In this document: piece after piece, positions 35,419 to 48,246 of the stretch
How positions within the stretch are numbered: the first letter of the stretch is position 1
Layout: the number at the start of each line of letters is the position of its first letter
NCBI GenBank assembly: GCA_964036295.1
Contig: OZ038468.1
Coordinates: 16,494,683 to 16,558,682 of the forward strand
DNA length: 64,000 nt
Direction: 5' to 3'
Source of the DNA: Plumapathes pennacea
Taxonomy: Eukaryota > Cnidaria > Anthozoa > Antipatharia > Myriopathidae
The notes under the pieces: generated by a model
The model's input: only the letters and a program-made list of their open reading frames with translations
What the model was told of the DNA's origin: nothing
Databases searched by the model: none
Made by a program: the position numbers and the translations under genes

Positions 35419-36852
35419 TCCCTCTGGTAAATAAAGAAAGAACACACAGAGTAAGTAACAGTACAAACATTGCAAAGGTTGATATTGGAGACCAACCTGC
35501 ACCATGAAAGAAAATGGAGGTCTGACAAACTGATAACTTGTCAACAAGTTTAAAGAATGTATCAAAGATAAGGTTGATGTGAATATGCTGATCACAGAAC
35601 CAAATGTGTAGCCCTTCGTCAATGCTCAAAATGCAACAACACAATCTGTACTGCATCAGGGTTTGTAGAGAGCTTTCAGACAAAAATTCAGGGACTTTTC
35701 AAGGATATTTTAGTACTTTTTTTTGTTGACACAATAACTTATTACCTGTTTGACCAAGTAAAGTTGATTTTCTATTTAGAAATTCATAAACTTTTCCACA
35801 ACTGCTGCCTTCGAAAAGTACAAGGACCTTTCAAAAACAGCAGTCAAGGTTAAGGGCTTTTGAAGAATGTATGAAGCCTGTGCATTCAGCATGGCCATAT
35901 CCAACCTTACATTGACCTATTCAATGTTTCACAGCTATATTGATGCTAACAAAAACAAACTATCTGAGACTACCATTCTATCGCACTCAAAGTGCATGCC
36001 TCTAATACCATTGTTGTATAGAAGGTTTCCACAGTGGCCATGTTGGATAGCAGAAACAATAGAATTCAATTCCTCCAGGAAAGAAATGCTATTGTTATGG
36101 AAAGATATTTCATTATTCCTGCCATTCAACATGTCTGCCGTGCTAACCTCTATAGTGCAGTTTCATACCTTGACTTTGATCACCGGGGTGTGCCATGTTT
36201 AACTGAGAGCTGTTCTATTAAACGCCTTCTCTTGTGTTCCAATAATTCTACCAAAAAGAGTACAGCAAGGCTTCAATACCACTACATCAAAACAATGCCA
36301 GAGTTTACATATGGTCTTGTTCCAAAATCTGGTTTCCTGTTTCCATTCCATTTATTTTTCCAGGGACCAGTTCTTCCAAATATGTTTAACGCTGCTAATA
36401 TTTTGGCATAATAAAAATAGTAATGCCATGCACGTCGATTCTACTGATGTCATGTCCAGTTATTATTTTGTGCACTCTCTTTATTTGGCACATCGAGAGC
36501 ATCTAAATCACCCTTGAAAGTATCAACGCCAACTTAATATGTATGTTGATATTATACTGCACCAGATCATGTTTTCGAATGCTTCTGCGATCCTAAGCCG
36601 TGCTATTTGCGGAGAAAACTGGCAAAATTGGCATAAATAAAGTATGCTTGTACTAAAGCACAGGAATACCTGGAGGTAAAGTGCTACTTATAACGTGAAA
36701 TGTCAAAAATATACCCACTTCTTGACGAAGAAAAAACCTCCTCAAAAACCAGCTGGCCACGCTAATTGGTACGCAAGGCATTCTGGGTATTAGTGAAGTG
36801 CATCATGGGTAGCATCGCGACTGCAGAGCATTCAGGGTAAATTTGTTACGTC
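35419..36852. promoter_or_regulatory. HNRNPK-HMGCR divergent intergenic region
   Basis: It holds the HNRNPK 5' UTR exon(s), not located, and both promoters, probably near the HMGCR end (36700-36852). A dispersed repeat lies at 36023-36160. HMGCR promoters in vertebrates carry sterol-response elements; I could not identify a convincing one here. Confidence 0.45.
36023..36160. repeat. Dispersed repeat, AGAATTCAATTCCTC family, copy 1
   Basis: Shares AGAATTCAATTCCTC, AATGCTA.TGTTATGGAAA and ATATTTCATTATT with 45077-45214. Ends with ATTCAACATG, complementary to CATGTTGGAT at the other edge, so it is probably a MITE. Confidence 0.5.
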
Positions 36853-39208
36853 ATGCCCACAACGGCCAACTCAGAGAGTCAGCGAAAAGAAAGCATGGGA
36901 GCTTCAAGTCTTTTTTACACCCATGGCATCCTCTGTGCATCACATCCAGTAGAAGTGTTGTTGACCTGTGTAACTGGGGCAGTATGCTTGCTGACGCTTA
37001 GTATTTACGATGTTACACACCCCGAAGTCACTGCGGTGGAAAGGGTAAGTTTGTGTCATCCATGTGTCAATTCGGTTGAATGTACAGTAAATGAAGTACG
37101 TAGAAAATCGGGTTCGTAATTTGTATACCACATAGAAGAGGAGTTTCTTCTCAAGGAAATATGAGGATCAGGATGTTTGCTGTGATTTTTATATCGGATT
37201 TCATGGGATTATCATTTAAAATTCGCAACTAAGCAGTTTTTGTGCGACACATGCAGTTTTTCTACGGGGGGATTCCTGTTTAACAAGTTTTATATTACGG
37301 TACTTCTGCTGTTTTCAGATTTATCCATTACAATTTTATCCAGTTTTTTAGAGTAAATAGTCCAAATTATTAGCATTCGTGTGGACTTTTCGAAATTCCC
37401 ACTTCGGCGCTGTTCAAACATTCTTGAACAGAAGAGTCCGACTTCCTGTCTCAAATTTCCCGACATACTCCTCATTTTGGGCATTCCAACTTCACTCATG
37501 TATTGGACTTATTAGTAGAAAACTGGCGAATGTAATATTTATAGAAATGCAAAAATAGAAACAAAATAAATTTGACCGGGAACCGATCTTCCGTAAACAA
37601 ACAGTTGAAATATAAAGTAAGCTTATTTGATCGATGGTAAGTTGATTATTCGGAACAAATAGGATTTCTGGTATTAAAGTGGTACTGTATCATGGACATT
37701 GAAGCTAATGGTAGCCCAGACAAAAGGTAGTCTGTCACATTCTTGTAGGTGATATTGGTATTTTAATTTTCAATCGTAGAGTTTTGAAATTTCAGATGTC
37801 ATAGACCTAAAATATTGGCATGGCAACTGAGACTGTACTTTATTCTCTTTAACTGTTAAGGAGTCGGGGTGTCTCACAAATGCTTCATAAATTACCTCAT
37901 ATTGATGTTTGGTTAGATGGACAGATATGTAATAACTTTGCCATACATGTACTTATGTTACCAAAAGGCTGCTTGAACAATGTCTGCTTGAAAACTGGTT
38001 GACCTTCAGCCTGTAGATACGGCCATTTCACATCTGATCCGAGGTGCCCTATTGTAAAGCGGCCGTATACGCAGGCTATTTGAACTCCTGCTCAGTTTGC
38101 GTGACAAGTATTTCAACAAAGATATAGTGTTAGTGAATCTAGTATCTTCGTTTCTGACACATGGGTGATTACACTTGATAAAACACCTGACACAAACATA
38201 CTTCATATGCCAGCATGCAATATACAACAGCACTCAACATTAACAGTTGCCACTATGCCCGGGACAACCAAAAATTTTGGTTGGCAGGTAAATTCAAGGC
38301 TGGGCAGCCAGAAATTATGAAACATCCAATATTGCTTGAAGTCAATCTACAGACTGAAGGACAACTAACCTAAAACCTTATGTCAAGCATTGTATGTGTA
38401 TGCATCAGGAAACCAGAAGATTCACACTTCATATTAAGCGCCCTTGAAAGAACAGATAACTTGAACAGTAAATTGTAAATGGTATGATGTAGGAGACTGA
38501 ACAGTAATCCTTACCAAAGATATCTCTCCAATACTTCTTTCTAGAATAGAAGGTATATTGATGGCTAGAATTCCTTAGTTTCACCATGGGTAATTAAAAT
38601 AATTATTGCTCTTGCAACCTATGTTGGTCACCATCTGGCAACCGAGCTACTGTAGCCTTTCCCAGCAAATTTCCATTATCCACAACAATATCAAATCAGA
38701 AGTGTTCTGTTTCAACTGTTGGTTACCAAACCTTATAGTGACTTTCTTCATACAGTAAAGTGTAGTTGCCCATTGGCACCCTTGTGAAAAAGTAAATTCC
38801 TGACCTTGCATCAAGCTGCTGTCATGTCTTCTAACACCACTTAGCATACATGTGCAATCATGTACATTTTGCTGGTGAGGGTTTTGATTGCACTGGAATG
38901 AATCTTCCTCTATTCAGTATTTATCTAATATATCCAATATTTGTTTGTTCTTTAGGTTCCTCTTCCAAGTGAATTACATGTTGGATCAACTAGCTATTTC
39001 TTAGCACTTTTATGTATCTATCTCCAGTGTAGGAAATTATTTCACTTTGGATCAAAACATTTATCAGGTAAATTTAAATTCAGGTGAATATGTGCACAAT
39101 CTTTCAATACAGTACATATAACCAGAAGATTGTCTGAATGTAGATCCCTATTTATATATTTCTCTCTTTCTTTTTTTTCTTTTTTTTTTTCTTTTTTTTT
39201 TTTCTTTT

Positions 39209-39239
<31 letters not shown>

Positions 39240-42200
39240 CTTTTTGTTTCTTTCAGGAATCCTGGCTGTTTTCACAGTATTTTCCTGTCTTGTGTTTAGT
39301 TCTACTGTTGCTAATTTATTTGGAAGAGATTTTACAGTTGTTAGGTATGTAAAAGCCATTATTTATTTGTTACTTTGGACACTGTATGATTGTGTAAACA
39401 ATCCTGTTGCTATATACACTTTTCTTGTTGTGACGTTACATTTTGTTTTTTCAGGGAGGCTCTTCCATTCTTCTTTCTACTTAGTGACTTCACTACTGTT
39501 TGTGCGTTGTCCAGGGTTGCTTTGCAATCAGCATCTCATGTAAGTGGTCAATCTTTTCATGTCTAGTCGACTTTGAGCTGGTACAACTTACATGTACAGC
39601 AGACCATATGGAGTAGAAAACTGTGCGTTTGAGTAGTGCACAATTCTGGCTACAAAATCATCCACACAGTTAAACATTCTATATACCCTCCAGTGAAAGT
39701 GTTGTCATTTTGTAAGCCTTATGTTTGGCTGTAGTTTGGCTCTACTGTCTGAATCAGATGGCTCTCGAACTTGACATTAGCAAGGCCTCCGCAAGAACCT
39801 TACCCTTAAGCCCCTATTCTAAGGAGTGTGATACAGTAACTATAGATTTTAATACTAAGCGGAATGTGAGTGAGGTTTGTGTGACTCTTGAGCCAATGTT
39901 TGTGGCCATTTCCTTTCAAGATAAGAACTCCATTTGGAGTTTTCTGCACTTATATACTAGTCTTGGCGTCTGGAGATCCTGCTAGATCATATATGGAGTG
40001 TTATCCTCGATGCACTTAGCCTGATCTTCAGAGCAGCCTGCCCACTTAAGATGTGGGTCAATCTCGCTTTGCTGATATAGGCCTTGTGGGGTGAGAAGTC
40101 ATGTAACCACAAATTGTTTAAGATTTTTAACTGCAGCACTGTGTTTCAAAATAATGTGTTTCAATCCAAAATATTATTAGTGAGATGAACAGTAAGTTGG
40201 AATTTGTTTTGACTGCAGTGGTCTAACTTTGGACACTCACTCTAATATATCACAACATATGATAGAAATAATAAATTAGAGTGGCTAACTGAACAAATCA
40301 ATGTACACACAGGTTAGTAACTGGGGTGTATTTTCTCTGTCTTTCTGTTTTCTTAGGAAGAAGCTCTTCACAACATAGCAGATGGGGTGGCATCCCTTGG
40401 TCCGGCAGTCACCCTCAACACATTAGTGGGCAGTTTGGTGATCAGCGTGGGCAGACTGTCAGGGGTCGATGCACTGAGGACCATCAGTCATTTTGCATGT
40501 CTGGGCCTTCTTACACATTACCTAATGTTCATGACATTCTGCCCAGCTTTGCTCTCTTTATTCCTGGAGGTGAGAGTGCCATTTGAAAGTCTGCAGTCGC
40601 TTTTCATTTCAGTGATGCATAAAAATATCAGAAAGAGCCAAACTGTACATGGGAGGCCAGCAGGAAGGTTTTCAGTAAAACCTTGTGTCTGGCTCTCTAT
40701 TCTATATGCACAGTCTCTAGCCTAGCAGTGCCACAGATTTTATTTAGTACAGCAGTTATAGTACATGGACTTTCACCCTTCCCTTAGATAGATACATAAC
40801 CATACACCCTATGCAAAAAGGCGTGTCCTAGGTTTTTGAACATTGCTGCACACGGAAAAGAAATTATGAGCACCAAGTGAAAGTACATAAAAATTAGCAC
40901 ACTCTGTTAGGAAACAGAGGACAAATCAATTATTTTTTCGATCACTCTTCTCCCATTATTTGAACCACTCTCTCCCATTTGAAGTTACTATAAGGCTAAT
41001 TACCAAGTTCTCTTTCAGTTATGTGACAAAGGCGGGAGCCCGCCCAGATGGCACCTGGATCAAGTAGACAGCTCTCCATCAGAGGAGCCACACACCAGCA
41101 ACCCTGTAGTGCAGCATGTCAAGCTTGTCATGGTAAGCAGATGCACTTCAAAGGAGAGAATCAAGACTTTTTCAGTGCTCAACACTAAGGGTTGCCTGTT
41201 GCACCCAGGGCAGCTAATAAGCTTGGTTGGGCAGGTAAATTTAGGGTTGTGCAACCATAAATTATGAAACATCCAATATTGCTTGAAATGAAAGTAAACT
41301 GTCCAAAGGGCAACCAACCTAAAACCAAGTATTATCGAGCACTGTTTCCTTTTTTTTCCCAAGATTGAGGTGAAGTCATTCAGGTGTTCCTCACGATAGC
41401 ACAAGAACTAAGTAATATTAGTGCAATGTCTTTTAAGTTAGCAATAGATGTTCAGAGTACAACTGATGGACTTTGTTGTCGCCCTTGTCATTAGTCTGCA
41501 GGTCTAATGTTTGTTCATCTTCGGAGCTGGCGCAAGGACAAATCAGAAGAGCAGGTGTCCGATTGGACCAGGTAACAATATCAACGTTATATCCTGCTTG
41601 GGTTTTAACTGATCAGACAGTGTAGCAATTCCCCTAGTGTGTCCTCCTACATCTTGTTTAGGGCACACATGTAGGGATTTACTTTTACACTTCCAAGCTC
41701 ACAGTAATACAAATTCTTCCAACCTCTCAAGAAAAAATGTATGAGTGATGCAGTGAGGTAGTTCAATCAGCATTTATCTAAAGCAACCTACTGTATCTAA
41801 AGCCAAATTCTCTGTATGGTATGGGGATATTTCTTGTGAGAAACTGAAGGAGAAAATTGAAGTTGATCACTCTTGGGAGTAAAATGGTTTTAAAAAAGAC
41901 TAACACTCATTATTTTGCTTGTGCAGGTTTTTAGCTGGAAATGCAGAGCAGGTGAGCAACATCTGAACAGCTTACAAAGCTCTAAATTGACATCCTTTAC
42001 ATTTTTTTGGCACATCTATCTGATTATCTTTTTCATTGTGCACTTTCAGATTGTTGCTTTAGTCCTGGCGGCCATCTTTGCTAGTAGATACTTGCTTGGG
42101 GAGAGACATGACATTGGTACTGGTGATAACTCCAGTGAGGGGCTAAAGGCAGACAGAAGACCACGCCGTGAGTTGAGAACATGTAAAAGTGAAAGTGATC

Positions 42201-45200
42201 TTAGAGTGTCCCATAACACAAGACGAATAAGGACACGCAGTGAGTACTTTCCTGACCCTGATGTGTCTGAGAGAACCACAGTTGAAAGTGATAAAAAAAT
42301 GGAGAAAGAGAATCTTAAATACAGATCAAGACCTGAAGGAATGAGATCCCTGGAAGATTGCAAGAGCCTGCTCAGAGAACCTGTGAGTATCATCAGTGCA
42401 ATCACATTGAATTCAATGGAAAAGTAGTACTAAAGAGAACTAGATTTTGACTGGTTGGTTGGCGTAGAGAATAACATGTATAATGAATCGACCAAGGGTC
42501 AATGTGTGAAAGCTAGACACTGTAAAAGAACCTAAGCTGACGTTTCAAGTGCTAGCCCTTCTCGGAGCAAATCAAAGTCACATTGAATTCACACCGACTT
42601 CAGGGCCGTTACCCTAGCACTGTAGATGTCATCTGTTATTACTTTATTGGTTCCTTCATTCATTGTCAGCCAAAGATCTACCCCATCAAGAGATGTACCA
42701 TAGACAGTTTTTTAATTGACTGTTGAAAGTAATATTTGCTTTTTTGTTTCTATTTTGATCAGCCAAAGCACTGACACTCTACTAGCATAATAATAGTGTG
42801 TAGCAGCTCGTAAGAATGTTGTATAACTTTGCATGATTCCCTTTATCATATCCAGGATGGTGTGTTCTACTTGTCCAACGAGGAAGTGCGTTTGCTGGTT
42901 GACACAAAGAATATACCCATGCATCAGCTGGAGAAGACACTGAAGGATCCACAGAGGGCAGTAAACATTAGGTACAGTAATGTCACCAGCACCTTGTCAG
43001 ACGGTTTTTTATTGACTTTTGGTTGAACCAAGAGCAGCCTTGCCAGTCAGAGAGACTGTAAGAAGACACCTTTGACTGACCAGAGGCCAGAATATTTGAC
43101 TGGATTACATTGAAGAACAGACCTATTGGCAGTACAGAGAAAGAACAATCACCAGTTGTTAATACCCTTCAACAGACAATGCATTGTTGTCCAACTAATT
43201 TGAGACTGTCTTCTATACTTTGCAGACGAGGCATTGTGTCTAAAAAGCTCCCACATTCAACAGCACTGTCAGATCTTCCATATGAATGTTATGACTACTC
43301 CAGTGTGAGTATTTATTTTGATTATTTTGCGAGGCTGGATTTAGAATGTGCTGAAGTTGTAAGTGAAAACAAAGTTGCTGTTGAAGTTCTAATCAGCTGT
43401 TTGCACGCTCAGGTGATGGGCTCGTGCTGTGAAAACGTCATCGGGTACTTGCCCCTCCCTGTAGGCGTGGCTGGACCTCTCCTCCTAGATGGACGTATAT
43501 TTTATGTTCCCATGGCAACCACTGAGGGCTGTTTGGTTGCCAGTACCAATAGAGGCTGCAGAGCACTCTCGGTAAGTTGGATGCATAATATAAAGCTGTT
43601 TTACACATGTTCTGCACACAACTTACAGTACATACTTACCCTCTCCTAATGCTGCTTCCGTTTTGTTTTTCAGGTTAGTGGTGGTGTTAGAAGTTCTGTG
43701 TTTGGTGATTCCATGACGAGAGGTCCAGTTGTCAGATTTCCTTCAGCTTTACAAGCCAGGTACCTTTTTGTTTATTTATTGGCTGGTGTGGCAAATGGCA
43801 AAACCAAGCATGATGAGTTATGTCAGTTCGTTTTAACCTGTTCATAAAAAAGATCTCTTTTTACCTAACCTGTCCTGAAAAAAATGTACAAATACTGTTC
43901 TGACAATTATTGATGGTCCACCCAAGCAAGAGATCACACACTGAACTACGTACACCAACACACACTGACCTGATGATATGATTAATACTTTTGTTCTGGC
44001 ATGTTGTAGTGATGTAAAAACATGGTTGGAGGAGGCGGACAATTTCTCAAAAATTAAAGATGTCTTCAGCAGCACTAGCAGGTGCAGTTAGAGATCTTGG
44101 TTATTAGACATGTGGTGAATAATCTGTGGCTTGTTAAATGTCAGGATTCATTACATGTAGTTTCTGTTTACTCATGTCTTGTTTTGTCCAATTGACCAAG
44201 TGTGACCATTCAAATGAAACCTGTTTATGGGTACATTTTCATGGCAAGTGGTTTGTTTTTATGTTCCCAAAAATATGATCAAGTAGTGACTGGCCACTTC
44301 TTTGGATTTCCAGGTTTGCGAAATTGAAGTCAGTCCAGTGTGCCATTGCTGGACGTCTGTTGTTTGTACGATTTGTGGCTTCGTCCGGCGATGCTATGGG
44401 CATGAATATGTTATCTAAGGTACTGTACGGCAAGCAAGCTTGTCATGACATGAGACATTTGCATTAGATAGTGATTACTTAACAGTATGGACACCAGGAA
44501 AGCTCATGTGTTGGTTCGTTTGTTTCTTTAGGGAACAGAAAAATCCCTTCAGTACATGCAGGAAGTCTTCCCCACAATGGAGATTGTCAGTTTGAGTGGA
44601 AACTATTGCACAGATAAAAAAGCAGCAGCAGTAAACTGGATCCAAGGACGTGGAAAGTCAGTTGTATGTGAAGCCATTATTCCAGGACATGTGGTGAACA
44701 AGGTGAATATTGATGTTGAAACTACCTTTTAATGCCATTGTAAATAAAATAAATTAAAATAAATAAATAAATCACTTTATAATAAATCACTTTATTTAAG
44801 TCTTGATGTATTTAGCACTGCTGTGTTAATTGGGGAGACTTGAAATGCAAAAAAACGAAATATCATAAACTGAACACAAATTTGTTAAGAATCCCAACTG
44901 GTCGGAGGCTAACCAATTGGCTATTTACATAGTGTGGCTGAGTATTTGAACTCAGGGCTACCGTGTTGCAAATTCAGCTAGTGGTCAGAGCGGGACTTGA
45001 ACCCGGGACCTCTGGATTTCAAGTCTGGCGCCCTAACCACTCGGCCACACTGCCTCCTTTTAGCTTATATCTAGGGTTTGCATGATGGGCATGTTGAATG
45101 TCAGGAACATAAGAATTCAATTCCTCTGGGACAAAAATGCTACTGTTATGGAAAAATATTTCATTATTGCTGTCATTCAACATGGCTGCCATGCAAACCC

Positions 45201-46210
45201 TCTATCGTGCCCTATGGATCTTATGTACAAATGGCAAAATACACTGTGTAAATGTGTATATGCATGCACTTGCTACAGACTTTATACTGAATGAGTGAAT
45301 GTTCTTGGTCAGGTTTTGAAGACCAGTGTGTCGGCACTGGCAGAACTAAACGTCAGCAAGAATCTTGTGGGTTCCGCTGTGGCAGGTGCCATGGGTGGAT
45401 TTAATGCACATGCTGCCAACATAGTGACCGCTCTCTTCATTGCTACTGGACAAGTAAGTCAGAATATTTTTGTCCTATCATTCACAGCCAACATAATATG
45501 TTACATAAATTATATTATATTGATGTACTTCTCAGCAGTATTCTGAAAAAAAAAAAACTCACTTAATTAATAACTCTTGTGGTCTTCAGGATCCAGCCCA
45601 AAATGTATCTAGTAGCAATTGTATCACACTCTTAGAAGCTTGCGGACCAACAAAAGATGATCTCTACATCAGGTATGGGGTACAACCCAACAAGTTATTT
45701 TATAATCATGGTGATAGTTAATAAATTATGGTGAGAGGGTATTTTGAATCTGCTTTTATTTATGATTGTTAAGCAGTATGATACTCAAATTGTTGTGGAA
45801 ATCCCCTTAAATGTGGTGTGTTGACATTTCAGCTGCACAATGCCATCATTAGAGGTTGGGACAGTTGGTGGAGGAACAGTCCTTGCACCACAGGCAGCCT
45901 GTCTAAGGGTAAGCTTTGTAGACTTGTTAATACTGACAGTGATCAACTGGTCAGTGCTCACAACAACACCCATCTCATACATTCTGTTATTTCTCTGCAG
46001 ATGCTTGGTGTTCAAGGCCCTAGTTCACGTGAGCCAGGTCAGAATGCTTCTCAGCTGGCACAGATCGTATGTGGCACTGTTTTAGCGGCCGAGTTGTCCT
46101 TGCTGTCAGCTCTGGCAGCTGGACATTTGGTGCAGAGCCATTTAAAACACAACAGATCCACCATCAACCTTCTGGCAGAGGATCCAACCAAGAAGTGTGC
46201 TGTTCTGTAG
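36853..46210 (+). CDS. HMGCR: HMGCR, HMG-CoA reductase
   Basis: ER-membrane enzyme that reduces HMG-CoA to mevalonate with two NADPH, the rate-limiting step of isoprenoid synthesis. The 20 coding exons are: 36853-37044, 38956-39067, 39257-39344, 39455-39539, 40357-40569, 41019-41132, 41495-41571, 41927-41951, 42050-42382, 42856-42971, 43226-43304, 43413-43571, 43674-43759, 44010-44081, 44314-44419, 44532-44702, 45313-45453, 45590-45672, 45833-45908, 46001-46210; 845 residues. Exons 1-9 give the membrane part with a sterol-sensing-like region ([26 protein letters not shown]); exon 9 also holds a charged linker. The catalytic part has [17 protein letters not shown] (catalytic Glu), [13 protein letters not shown] (Asp), [11 protein letters not shown] (Lys), VGTVGGGT and [13 protein letters not shown] (catalytic His and the AMPK-type Ser). 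AATAAA at 46349. Confidence 0.96.
38228..38392. mobile_element. CAGYGCTCGACATTAA MITE, copy 2
   Basis: Same family as 12139-12303, with diverged ends (CAGCACTCAACATTAAC, CTTATGTCAAGCATTG). In HMGCR intron 1. Confidence 0.65.
39162..39256 (+). repeat. Long pyrimidine (T7-12 C)n tract before HMGCR exon 3
   Basis: About 95 bases of almost pure T with regularly spaced C, ending in TTTCAG, the acceptor of exon 39257-39344. It serves as an unusually long polypyrimidine tract. Confidence 0.8.
41173..41344. mobile_element. CAGYGCTCGACATTAA MITE, copy 3
   Basis: Same family, with ends CAGTGCTCAACACTAAG and ATTATCGAGCACTG. In HMGCR intron 6. Confidence 0.65.
41685..41893. mobile_element. Decayed TTAA-type MITE copy
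   Basis: Keeps the internal CTTCCAACCTCTCAAGA and GAAACTGAAGGAGAAAATTG blocks and an imperfect end (CTTGGGAGTAAAATGG). It lies in HMGCR intron 7, shortly before exon 8. Confidence 0.55.
44772..45060 (-). mobile_element. tRNA-Ser-derived SINE, reverse copy
   Basis: Minus-strand copy of the 3681 element. It has GGAGGCAGTGTGGCCGAGTG at its head, a TTGAAATCC anticodon arm, B box GGTTCAAGTCC, then the same body. The tail is AAATAAATAAAT-rich. It lies in HMGCR intron 16. Confidence 0.7.
45077..45214. repeat. Dispersed repeat, AGAATTCAATTCCTC family, copy 2
   Basis: Second copy of the 36023 repeat, with edges CATGTTGAATGTC and ATTCAACATGGC. It directly follows the reverse SINE in HMGCR intron 16. 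Confidence 0.5.
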
Positions 46211-47072
46211 TTGACACCTTGATGCACCAGGATCAGGTTGTTAAAAGAAAAAATCCACACAGTAGGAATAATTATATAACAAATTTTTGTGACCACATCA
46301 TTTATTCAGAGATTAACAAGATTTTTATCAAGAATGGTTTATTGAAATAATAAACTACTAAGACTTACTAAATACATAGTGAAGTGTTCGACAGCAAAGT
46401 TTTGTCGTTTGTTTCATGCATGTGTATGCACTAATCACAAAGCAGAGAACAATAAGCCTCTGCTCGCTTGAAAGACTAAAAACTGACAGAAAGTCTGTTT
46501 CTCTTGTTGCACAGGATTGTCTAACTTTTATTTATTTTACACTCAACCCTTAGCGATAAAAATACACTTCACACCACAAGTTATTTATATTATTAAATTG
46601 TTGACTAAGATAGATACATTAATAATTCTTTGAACTACAAAAAAAAAAAGTTTTCTATTTTCCAAAAAGAGAGACCAAACTACACTAAAATGTAGTTGCA
46701 ATAGTATTATTTTTCCTGAAAAATTAGAGTTTTTGTGGCAGAGTAGTGGACTAAGCAAGTGAAATATTTTTTACTTTAAACAGGATGTGTGTTCACAGTC
46801 TTATAATGAAGAATAGATATAAGAGAAATAAAAAATGAAGAGTAAAATAACTACCAGAAACTGGATGGTGTAGTACTATTAAATTTGCACTCTGGCTCAT
46901 CACGTTCAAACATTTAAATCATGGACAACTACTCCCATAAGTATGTTTGATCACAGAACCACTCCTTGTGATTGAATCCTAACTTTTTTTTCACAACTGA
47001 CATATAAATATTATCTTATCAACCAAGTGCATGAAAGTTGTGGACCAAGAATTTTCCTTCAAATGCCCTGGT
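46211..47072. other. HMGCR-DNAAF4 convergent intergenic region
   Basis: AT-rich. AATAAA for HMGCR at 46349-46354 (+) and AATAAA for DNAAF4 near 46531 (-). No gene seen. Confidence 0.55.
46349..46354 (+). terminator. HMGCR polyadenylation signal
   Basis: AATAAA 139 bases after the HMGCR stop. Confidence 0.5.
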
Positions 47073-48212
47073 TCACATTGTTCCCTGTATAATCTTCCTG
47101 ATCCTGTCAGCATCTGCTTGCAGGTTAGTGTTGCGTGGATCCAACTTTAGAGCACATTCATAGTCCTTCAGGGCTGTTTTAGAAGAGAAAGTGACAGCCA
47201 TGTTTACTGCTTTAGCTACAAACATGTCACAGAATAGAGTACTGATAATATTATTCTACTGTATCATGACATTATGAAACAGTACAATGTTTAATACTCA
47301 GAAATTAATATTTTTTCTCCAACTAATTTTTCAGAAGATGCTATTCAAAGTATAAAATGTATGATAAATCAACTAAAAGTTGACATGTAAAAGCTAACCA
47401 CTGGTCACGGCTGACAAAATCAATAATTATTTTGAACCTTATTTCGAGCACTTTCATTATAAATTTGCTCTCAGCAGTGAAAGGGTAAAACAACATAGCT
47501 AATGATGCTATCTGTCAAAGACCCACCTTCCACATAGCCTTCTACTTGAAAGTATGCAGTCCCTCTTCTCACATGAGCCTTGCATCTGGAATTAGCATTG
47601 GCTGGTACAGCTGGTGTGAGAAGCTCTAATGCCTGAAAGAATGTAGTGTCATCTTTTTTAATCTCAAAACTCCACAAATACACATGTATGTAACTTATTA
47701 GTATAAATAATATTACTTAAAAAATACTTCACTCCTATTTTCTCTACTATAAGTTAAAAATTAATGTGGGATTAAGAGAAATTGAACAGACACCCACCAG
47801 GTGGACCTCCTGATAATGTAGACAGCTTTGTGAGAGAGAAAGATCATTTTTTATCCCCATCAAAACCCACCCAATGATGCACATTTTTGTGGCATTCAAG
47901 GATGACCTCCTGACCAGTCAGCTACATGTAGAGTTGATTACTCACACTTGTACAATCCTGCACGCATTCCTTGTATTGCTTCATGTGAAGGTGACAGGCT
48001 GCTCTGTTGGAGTATAGGCTGAGCTTCTGTTAAGGGTCTATTATACACACAACAAATTTGTGCATACTCATGTAAAACTAATCATACTCATTATTTTGAT
48101 TGCCATGCTATGAAAAGGATACGCAGGGATGGAGCCATCTAAAACAATAGCAGCTGTGAAAGCATTGATTGCTGCCACATAGTTCTGAGCTTTGTAGAAT
48201 CCCCTGAAAGGC

Positions 48213-48246
<34 letters not shown>

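Noticed and set aside
39130-39543. 137-codon plus-strand frame rich in Phe
   Set aside because: Read-through of the pyrimidine tract into HMGCR exons 3-4; not a separate gene.
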